A DNA stretch of 16,744 nt, taken from the NCBI GenBank assembly GCA_009602725.1, contig WELB01000005.1, forward strand, positions 1,400,807 through 1,417,550. Reading direction: 5' to 3'. The notes under the pieces are model-generated. The model worked only from the letters and a program-made list of their open reading frames with translations. It ran no database searches and was not told the origin of the DNA. Position 1 is the stretch's first letter, and each line of letters begins with the position of its first letter. The position numbers were made by a program, and so were the translations under genes. This DNA is from Spirogloea muscicola. Its lineage: Eukaryota; Streptophyta; Zygnematophyceae; Spirogloeales; Spirogloeaceae. Positions 11,346 to 16,744 of the stretch are shown one piece after another.

Positions 11346-12708
11346 GAAGGTTATAGAATAGCTCCCAAGCTTCTGCTTGGTTTCTTTGAGATGACCTTGA
11401 TGAGTAGGTGCAAAGAGTACTCCCTCTCCTTGGAGGAGAGCAGATGGCAAGATATTGTGTATATCTTAAGCCTAGCTTTCAATTATGAGCATGGCCACAT
11501 ACTTTGTGAGCATGAGCGTGGCCACAGGATCCTGCCTTCTAAACACATGACAAACAAAAAGCAGGCACCTGCTTGGCCGTTATGTCACAGTACGCGGAGT
11601 GTATACTTAATCTGCTCATACGTCTACCCGTCCATGGTGGGCGCTCCGATACACCCTTGATGACTTGTCCATCATGACACGTTGGATAATAGAACACACT
11701 CCGTTCTTGAAAAGGATCAGCGCCATTGTCTGGCAAATGTGGCCTTCGCAGCAATGGGTCATTGAATCATTCCCATCTACCCCTCTGCAACGTAAGACTT
11801 CTGCAATCTCGGTGACAAATGTTATCAAACCTCGGCTTCAGCAGCAGCTTGACCTTACTCGCAACCAAAAAGCAAGTCCAGGAGGATCTGAAGCTGACTA
11901 CCGAGGGCCATAAGTGAAAGCTGAAGAGAGCGCTCCGTGTCCAGCCTTGTTGGTGGAGAATGCTCCCCCCGAAGGCTGAACTGCTGACAGAACCCGCCTG
12001 CTACTTGGAGCAGCGCTTACTGCCATCCACCACATACAAGACAGCTCTCCTTTGCTGGGTCACTCTTCTTGCAGAGCTTGTCTCTCTCTTTTATTATTCA
12101 CTTGAACCTTGTATCAATTTATGCTTGCATTGTCAAGAGTCCCAGGACTATGGAGCCAGCACTCAAGCTCTTCATTCCCGCCAAGATTGGGTGCAAGCAT
12201 GACCTGTCCGGCCTTGTAGAGGCGTCAAGATACTGATGATCAGAGGTTGCAACGGGTATGGAGAAGATATACCTGTGGAGTGGACGTCTCTCACAAGCCA
12301 TCAGTGACACCTCTTGTTGGGCTGAATGTATACCAGCAGCTTGATTCTTAAGTGAGTGGGCTACTTGAGACCTGCCCATGTTCTCAAAACTCAACTCTGA
12401 CTACATCAAAAAAAGTTCGGGGAGCTTCTCAACACCGCTGGATGGGCATCCTTGCTCTCTTTTTGGCAAATTCCAAATAGCCTTGGCACCTGACTAGTGA
12501 CTGCGATGAATTACCACCACCCTTTGATGAGCCACTGATGAAGCACAGAGCGAGAACTTGGGGGGACAGCACGAGTCTGTCAATCTTCCGCATTACCTGT
12601 GGTCACCGCAGCCAACTATGCCTCCGACTAGGAAGCAAGCCTCTTGACTACGAAAGCAAGCGGCTGCAAGTCTAGGACAATCAGTAAACATTCTCTTATT
12701 TTGCAGGG
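11346..12708. other. Unassigned region with short protein-like readings
   Basis: No gene could be recognised. Some short readings look protein-like: on the minus strand within 11754-11610 (a stretch with F-Y-Y-P-T-C-H-D-G-Q-V), on the + strand at about 12151-12232 (M-E-P-A-L-K-L-F-I-P-A-K) and at about 12481-12675 (P-P-P-F-D-E-P-L-M-K-H). None can be joined to another by clear splice sites, and none matches a family I know. They could be exons of a host gene, decayed transposon pieces or chance. Confidence 0.3.
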
Positions 12709-12866
12709 CGACGTCTTTCCGCCCTCTAGCTATTCCGACCTGCACTTATTGAAGAGAGGTACTGAGAGCCCACTTACTGACGTCTGAGCGATTAGTTTCT
12801 TGCTTCTTGCGCCATCCGGCCCTTTCAGACCAGTCCATTCCTTTGGGCTGGCCTCTCACAGCCACC
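12709..12866 (+). mobile_element. LINE-like family, ORF end plus short 3' region (copy 5)
   Basis: Positions 12727-12762 read S-S-Y-S-D-L-H-L-L-K-R-G, after which the expected TAC-TGA has lost a base and reads through. The untranslated part is short and leads to the hairpin module GGGCTGGCCTCTCACAGCC (12845-12863), preceded by CCATTCCTTT as in copies 1 and 3. The terminal GTTAATCTGG block of the other copies is absent, so the 3' end is eroded or replaced. Confidence 0.6.
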
Positions 12867-12921
12867 GCTGTCCACATGGAAGCGCCGTTCTCTTTTGCAT
12901 AACTGTGAGTGGCCAGCCCAG
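12843..12921. repeat. Inverted pair of hairpin modules
   Basis: The module at 12845-12863 (+) is followed after about 38 bases by an inverted relative (CTGTGAGTGGCCAGCCCAG, ending about 12921). About 18 of 19 bases pair across the spacer. It is best read as two LINE 3' fragments in opposite orientation, with folding as a by-product. Confidence 0.55.
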
Positions 12922-13182
12922 AGCAGGGTGTGCAGTGTTGAGCTTGTAAAACGGCCTGAAAGGTAGGCCCCTACTGAGTGATGCCAGCATGGTGCAGCTT
13001 GAGATGACGATGTAGCTCCTGAAATATGGCTCCTCCAATAAAAATAGCTGAGTGTGTGGCCACAAAGAAAAGCAAAAACGATATACCCAGTGCATTGCTG
13101 CCAGTAGACGCACACTGGACAAACATGTACTAAACGAGGAACGAAATGGTGGATTCAAAACTTGTGTGTGATGTGCAAGGGT

Positions 13183-13300
13183 TTAATGTGCAAGGGCAAA
13201 AGCATCAGCTCGGAGGGCCAGTAACTGAAGCATGAGGAGCGCCAGGGCTTCGTTCTGGCGCTCCTCATGCTGTGCTTGGTGGCCATATTTAGTGCAGTAC
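13183..13300 (-). CDS. Possible terminal exon of an unrecognised gene
   Basis: The minus-strand reading ends in TAA at 13183-13185. It contains H-E-E-R-Q-N-E-A-L-A-L-L-M-L-Q-L-L-A-L-R, a likely amphipathic helix. AG dinucleotides suited to an acceptor lie nearby (for example at the end of GCACAG before CATGAG). A second candidate exon lies upstream at about 13597-13520. The reading overlaps a perfect hairpin at 13229-13271, which could alone explain a stop-free stretch. No function is assigned; it may be a chance frame. Confidence 0.2.
13229..13271. repeat. Perfect 17-base stem hairpin with 9-base loop
   Basis: AGCATGAGGAGCGCCAG (13229-13245) and CTGGCGCTCCTCATGCT (13255-13271) are exact reverse complements around the loop GGCTTCGTT. 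The stem is GC-rich, so a transcript of either strand would fold strongly. It lies inside the possible minus-strand exon at 13183-13300. It is unlike the short LINE hairpin module. Confidence 0.9.
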
Positions 13301-13952
13301 TTCCAAGAGGCACGTCGTGAAGAAGCCAAAATGGAGGGGAAGGCCAGGGTAGCCCAGAGGGGCCCGGCGGCGTGCAAGTTGCCTGGTAAGCAATGAGCGT
13401 TCCCTGCAGAGTGTGTTCTGCAATGTGACACGAAGTGGGCACTCAGGGCTGTCAGAAGGTGCTGATTGAGGCCGACACGCGGAGGGGGGCCCGGGAAGGA
13501 CCAGCAGCTGGCGCAGCGTGGTGGCCACCTGCTCGTATCTCGTGTCCAACGCCGCCAGCAGGCAGAGCTCGAGCTTGCGGGAGCTCGCCAACTGTCGTGA
13601 CTGACGTGACTGCGTGGGCTGCTCTAGCCCGCGCCCGGCTGGCAGCAGCACAAGAATGCGCGCTCAACCGAGAGGAGCGAGCCGCTATCACGAGCGGCAG
13701 TGAGTTTGAGTGCCGAAACAGAGGACCACCCACGCCGGTGGTGAGTCAGCTGGCTGCCGACGGGGGCGCAGCTCGGACGCGGCGGAGCCAGCTATGGCGA
13801 GTCCCGAAGACTGAGCGGGGCGAGGCGGCTCCTCGGGCTCGAGGCGTCGGCGGGCCAAGCAAGGAAACTGGAGTGTGTATCGAGTGATGGAGGGCCTGAG
13901 TGGCCAAGTAGGAACAGCTCTGCCAATGAGAGAAAGGCACTTCCAGTAGAGG

Positions 13953-14288
13953 AGCAAGCGCGGCCAGATTAACTGGTGGCTGGGAGAGGCCAGCCCAAAG
14001 GGAAAATTAGTGATGAAAGTTCGAAGGGGTCAGGAAAGCATAAAACTATACAGCGACTCAAGTTGCCACAGGGTGCTTACTTCTTCTGTTGAGCAGCCGC
14101 AGGTCAGAGAGATTAGTCTCCGGTTAGCGGGTCCACTGTCTGTAGCCAGAGGCTGCAGCCAAAGTGCAACCGTCACGCAGATGCAACGCGCGTGCCATTG
14201 ACCGCTGCAGCAGTTTTGACAGGCGCATACAATACACCTGGGCGTGGAGCCTGCCGCGTTGAAGTCGGCCTGCTCCCTCACGAAAGAA
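13953..14288 (-). mobile_element. LINE-like family, ORF end plus 3' untranslated region (copy 6)
   Basis: On the minus strand it runs from about 14288 (coding) through a short untranslated region to the hairpin GGGCTGGCCTCTCCCAGCC (13996-13978) and the family terminus GCGCTTGCT at 13953. The terminal 49 bases match copies 1 and 3. The 5' side is truncated and joins the 3' fragment of copy 7. Immediately beyond the terminus the sequence differs from copies 1 and 3, fixing the 3' boundary. Confidence 0.65.
14090..14288 (-). pseudogene. Decayed C-terminal end of LINE ORF2-like protein (copy 6)
   Basis: The minus strand reads A-D-F-N-A-A-G-S, then after a one-base loss relative to copy 10 shifts to A-Q-V-Y-C-M-R-L-S-K-L-L-Q-R-S-M-A-R-A-L. 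It continues A-A-A-S-G-Y-R-Q-W-T-R, meets an in-frame TAA, and after it reads N-L-S-D-L-R-L-L-N-R. It is thus broken twice compared with copies 3 and 10. The strong agreement with copy 10 in the middle shows common descent. Confidence 0.6.
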
Positions 14289-14345
14289 GAAGCGGCACTC
14301 CCAATGGGGGCAAGGGCTGTGAAAAGCCAGCCCGAAAAAATTGAC
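14289..14345 (-). mobile_element. LINE-like family, 3' untranslated fragment (copy 7)
   Basis: On the minus strand: TTGTCAATTTTTTCGGGCTG, the rest of the hairpin (14333-14314), then TTGCCCCCATTGGGAGTGCC. It matches 14710-14760 of copy 8 in the opposite orientation almost base for base. It lies directly 5' of copy 6. Confidence 0.6.
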
Positions 14346-14603
14346 AACGAAAGGCCAGGACACATAAATCTGACCAAGGTCTCAATGAAAAGCTCTTCCA
14401 AGAAAGGCACAGTGTGTACTGAGTGATGGGGGTGATGGGGGGCGATGGCTGTGAAGAAATGAGCAACAGGATGGAGCCCTAGTGAAAGGCAGTGGTCGAG
14501 AGAGGTCAGCACAAAGAGAGTGGCCATCCGGAAGGTGGGCGATGGCTGTGAAAACCCAAAGAGAACGGCCAAGGTCCGAAGGGGGGCTGTCAAGCGCCCC
14601 GAT
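14346..14603 (-). repeat. Degenerate pieces of the same 3' region
   Basis: Two copies of GGCGATGGCTGTGAA (near 14443 and 14538) resemble decayed hairpin modules on the minus strand. The run GTGTGTACTGAGTGATGG (near 14413) recurs in altered form near 13870. No coding reading is credible here. The stretch seems to be old, rearranged LINE 3' sequence. Confidence 0.4.
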
Positions 14604-14805
14604 CTGAGTTGTCCATCCTCCCCCGTTCTGACATAAGCATCTTCAGGCCCCTTAGTAGCTGCTTAGCGCTTTTTAGGCCACTCCTTCATTTGGCCCCTTC
14701 AAACCTTGTCAATTCTTTTCGGGCTGGCTCTTCACAGCCCTTGCCCCCATTGGGAGTGCCACTTTCATTTTTTGTGGTGTAGTCCTTAAATATCTCCTCT
14801 GGCTC
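14604..14805 (+). mobile_element. LINE-like family, 3' untranslated region (copy 8)
   Basis: It begins CTGAGTTGTCCATCCTCCCC, corresponding to the bases after the stop codon of copy 10. It proceeds to TTGTCAATTCTTTTCGGGCT and the hairpin GGGCTGGCTCTTCACAGCCC (14721-14740), then a TTGCCCCCATTGGGAGTGCC block shared with copy 7. The right limit toward copy 9 is uncertain. Confidence 0.6.
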
Positions 14806-14814
14806 TGGCCAGGG

Positions 14815-14927
14815 GACCCACGTCCAGGAGCCTAGCTTCTCTGACCTGAGGCTGCTTAGCAGGGGTTACTGAGTAATACTTGGCTGCTTTCTTTCTTGTT
14901 GTGCTTGTTTGTCTTAGCGCTTCCCCT
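14815..14927 (+). mobile_element. LINE-like family, ORF end fragment (copy 9)
   Basis: Positions 14834-14872 read S-F-S-D-L-R-L-L-S-R-G-Y followed by TGA, the family protein end. A short pyrimidine-rich untranslated stretch follows, then the sequence collides with the inverted 3' end of copy 10 at about 14928. The left edge is approximate. Confidence 0.55.
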
Positions 14928-15590
14928 GCAGCTACTAAGGGGCCTGAAGAGGCTATGTCAGAACGGGGGAGGATGGACCACTCAGTATTTACGAGTGAGG
15001 AGCCTCAAATCCGACAGACTAGCTGCCGCAAAACTATCCCCCTGACGAAAGCCGGAGGCCGCAGCGAGAGCACGGCCAGCACGCAGATGCAAGGCGTGGG
15101 CCATGGACCGCTGAAGGGACACGGACAATCGCATGCGGTATACCTGAGCCCACGAGCCAGCGGCGTTGAAGTCAGCCGGCTCACCGCGCCTGCGGGACAC
15201 AGCGCGCCGCGCAAGCCTGGCCAGCAGGTCGAGCCACTGGAACCCGAGAGCCCCGTGCACGTCCACACTCAGGGGAACGAACTCATCTGCAGCCGGGTGG
15301 TCGGCGTGTTTGGCCGCCTTGCTGCGAGCGGCCTTCGCCGCAGCGTGGCCAGCCCGCGAGGCAGAAAGCCCCGGGTTGGAGCGGTCGACCACATCAGTGT
15401 GGTGACCACATCAGCAATGATGCGCCCGCCGACCCCCGGCGTGGACGCCACCAGGTCGACGCGGCGCGTGTGGAGTCCGTCGGCCCTCTGGAGGATTGGC
15501 ATGGCAGACGTGTTCTCCATCGCAACCGTGTATCTGGCCTCCTGGAACGGTCCTTCCAGACCTTTTTCGGAAGGTGCGAAGAACACGATT
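14928..15590 (-). mobile_element. LINE-like non-LTR retrotransposon, 5'-truncated (copy 10, longest)
   Basis: On the minus strand this copy carries about 200 codons of the element ORF end, then a 3' untranslated segment from 14981 down to 14928 that matches copy 8 in reverse (58 against 59 bases). The 5' side is truncated near 15590, before the GC-rich island. No reverse transcriptase catalytic motif remains. Assignment to the non-LTR class rests on the layout of the C-terminal region and on the many 5'-truncated copies nearby. Confidence 0.65.
14982..15590 (-). pseudogene. LINE ORF2-like protein, region after the reverse transcriptase, frameshifted
   Basis: The first part (to about 15404) reads R-V-D-L-V-A-S-T-P-G-V-G-G-R-I-I-A-D-V-V, like the restriction-enzyme-like or linker part of plant LINE proteins. 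The second part, in another frame, has F-V-P-L-S-V-D-V-H-G-A-L-G (about 15281-15243), then A-Q-V-Y-R-M-R-L-S-V-S-L-Q-R-S-M-A-H and the end S-D-L-R-L-L-T-R-K-Y with TGA at 14982. The F-V-P-L-x-V-x-x-x-G and R-L-S-V-x-L-Q-R pattern is common in non-LTR elements. GACCACATCAG occurs at 15387-15397 and 15404-15414; this 17-base partial duplication causes the frame change. The family call is from memory of the pattern, without a search. Confidence 0.6.
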
Positions 15591-15699
15591 GCTCCTCAAC
15601 TCGTGCGAAGAGAGAAAGAACGCGCGCGGTGCGCGTAAACTTGAAGGGTGGCCATCTTAGAACAACACATTTGTTCAGGCAAAAGCTAGTGCAGAAGTT

Positions 15700-16440
15700 G
15701 GGGGCTTGCATAATCCTCGACTTGCGCGACGCGGCGCGAGAGGGGGCCAGGGCGTCGGCCGACAAACGAGCGCCGGCCTATTTGCGTGGCCCGCTCGCCA
15801 CGGCCGCCGGCGGCGCCGGCCGGGCGTGGGGGAGGGTTGGCGGGCGGGCTCTCGCCGCCGCGGCGGCCGCGGGGCTAAAAACAGCGCCAAGCCCCGCCAA
15901 GCCACCCCCCCGCCCCCCACTTCGACGTCGTGGGAGACGGGCGCGGAACCGACGGCGGGGGACGTGCGGCTCTACCACCAGGAGAAAGGAGCCCTCGCGA
16001 CGGGGCCGCTGCCGTGGGCGGGGGGGCTCGTGACGGGAGCCCCCCGCGACGTGGAGCCCCGCTTGGCCGGGTCCCCGTCACCCCGGGGGGGTAGGTGGGG
16101 GCGGGGTTTGACCCGCCCACTTCGGGGGCGGGGCCGCCCGGGCCCTCCCATTGGCCACGTGGGTCCCACCGCCCGCTGCCGACGGCCCAGCCGAGCGCGC
16201 GCGTAGCACGTGCGGAGCGTGCGGAGGGGGGGCCCACGTGCATGCCGTGGCCACGTGGGCCCAGGACGGCGAAGCGGCGCCGCCCGGCCCGGGTAATCCG
16301 GAGAGCAGCTGCTACCGCGTCACGGCGGCGCGCCCCCCGCGATCTTCGGGGCGGGCCCCGGCCGTGCCGAAAGGAGCTCCCGCCCAGGGCCCGCCGCACC
16401 TAGTCCATTTTGCCGTCTTGACTGCCGTCCGGTATTCGGG
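15700..16440. promoter_or_regulatory. GC-rich island with four G-boxes, candidate promoter
   Basis: This stretch is far richer in G, C and CpG than its surroundings. CACGTG occurs at 16156-16161, 16207-16212, 16235-16240 and 16252-16257. CCATTGGCC (near 16149) contains an inverted CCAAT box. GC-box-like GGGGGCGGGG lies near 16123. Open frames here on both strands are low-complexity (Pro, Gly, Arg, Ala) and are not credited. G-boxes bind bZIP and bHLH factors in plants and algae. The gene it would serve is not in the window, unless a leader exon lies undetected; it could also be a transposon promoter. Confidence 0.45.
16230..16262. repeat. Inverted repeat containing two G-boxes
   Basis: GGGCCCACGTG (16230-16240) and CACGTGGGCCC (16252-16262) are exact reverse complements with an 11-base spacer. 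GGCCCA also matches the site II motif (TGGGCC) of plant TCP-bound promoters. The combination suggests a real regulatory cluster, by inference. Confidence 0.65.
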
Positions 16441-16541
16441 CACCAGTTAGCGGCCTCTATGTGGTGACTCGTGGTGATTGAGAGGGTCAGCTTAATAGCA
16501 GGTCGCGTCGTGCAAGAGAAGTGAGCACTTTCGAATGGGGC

Positions 16542-16596
16542 GGGGGCTTTGAATGGCCAGCCCAGAACGGAAACATAGGTCAGAGGGCCGAAAGGC
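16542..16596 (-). mobile_element. LINE-like family, 3' untranslated fragment (copy 11)
   Basis: On the minus strand: CCCTCTGACCTATGTTTCCG, then TTCT and the hairpin module GGGCTGGCCATTCAAAGCCC (16563-16544). The order follows the other copies but is more diverged. No coding part was seen. Confidence 0.45.
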
Positions 16597-16744
16597 AGAT
16601 CTGTCTACATGCTTGCCGTTGTACTTGGCCCCTTCCGTCCTTTATCGCTCGAAACGCACTTCAATCTGCCCGCCCGGGCAGCAGGCGCCGGCCAGCGGCG
16701 GCGGCGGCGCCGGCTTCGTGGCGGCGGCTGGGCTCCGGCCGGCC
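16597..16744. other. GC-rich right edge
   Basis: This short stretch becomes very GC-rich with GGC/GCC triplet runs toward the window end. It may be the start of another GC-rich leader or exon, but no start codon or splice site can be supported. Confidence 0.35.

Larger units (their letters stand above)
12922..13952. other. Unassigned region between LINE copies 5 and 6
   Basis: Two minus-strand readings look like parts of one unknown protein. One is at about 13597-13520 (S-R-K-L-E-L-C-L-L-A-A-L-D, then Y-E-Q-V-A-T-T-L-R-Q-L-L), preceded by an AG and followed by a possible GT donor. The other is 13290-13183, ending L-A-L-R-A-D-A-F-A-L-A-H before TAA. Both are leucine-rich and probably helical. 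I do not recognise the family, and no start codon or full exon chain could be set. The rest is GC-rich and without clear content. Confidence 0.3.
14604..14985. repeat. Inverted repeat with arms of about 59 bases
   Basis: The left arm (14604-14662) and right arm (14928-14985) are near-perfect reverse complements beginning CTGAG at both outer ends, with a spacer of about 265 bases. This resembles a terminal inverted repeat element at first sight. However, the right arm is the 3' untranslated region directly after the stop codon of copy 10 and the left arm is the same region of copy 8, so two LINE 3' ends in opposite orientation explain it better. No clear target duplication flanks it. Confidence 0.75.

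Noticed and set aside
11223-11660. 145-codon + strand open frame
   Set aside because: Its first part is the reverse of the LINE 3' hairpin region (copy 4), and the rest shows no recognisable domain.
14030-14593. 187-codon minus-strand open frame
   Set aside because: It runs across several LINE 3' fragments and changes frame relative to their shared protein; only the piece around 14090-14288 is homologous to coding sequence.
14604-14985. MITE or other terminal inverted repeat transposon
   Set aside because: Both arms equal the LINE sequence just after the stop codon, and no target duplication was visible, so opposed LINE ends are the simpler reading.
15706-16206. Open frames of 100-175 codons in the GC-rich island
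   Set aside because: Several frames on both strands are open at once, with Pro/Arg/Gly/Ala-only composition and no motif. High GC alone explains them.

Overview
This is a eukaryotic nuclear window, most likely from a green alga or another member of the green lineage. Both recognisable genes are cut by GT-AG introns of about 140-660 bases. Their exons are GC-rich with few or no frame breaks, and the encoded proteins resemble plant and algal versions most closely. No bacterial operon, rRNA, tRNA or CRISPR was seen. The species cannot be named from the sequence.

Layout. Positions 1-2924 (+) hold a seven-exon gene for ribose-phosphate pyrophosphokinase (PRPP synthetase), with a 5' end that may lie outside the window. 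Positions 2925-4638 are a convergent intergenic stretch. Positions 4639-9111 (-) hold a ten-exon gene for a type II (rotenone-insensitive, alternative) NADH dehydrogenase of the NDA kind; one of its introns uses a GC donor. Its upstream region (9112-10098) includes a (GA)n tract of 185 bases, read as (CT)n in the direction of the gene and adjoining one ambiguous base. A (CCG)11 tract follows at 10171.

From about 10.35 kb to the right edge the window is a graveyard of one non-LTR (LINE-like) retrotransposon family. At least eleven 3' fragments lie on both strands, often abutting each other. They are recognised by comparing copies within the window. Six copies encode the same protein end (S-D-L-x-L-L-T-R-G-Y followed by a stop, or a decayed form). 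Ten copies of a short hairpin module (GGGCTGG...AGCCC) lie in the 3' untranslated part. Three copies stop at the same base after the same 3' end. The longest copy (about 14928-15590, -) encodes the region after the reverse transcriptase and is broken by a 17-base partial tandem duplication. Between the fragments are unrecognised stretches (10985-11240, 11346-12708, 12921-13952) with a few short protein-like readings. A very GC-rich, G-box-rich island (15700-16440) looks like a promoter.

The two host genes are metabolically separate: one makes PRPP for nucleotide, histidine and tryptophan synthesis, the other oxidises NADH and passes electrons to quinone. Their convergent layout is not evidence of shared function. 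The most unusual material is the LINE family with its conserved 3' hairpin and shared 3' terminus without a poly(A) tail.
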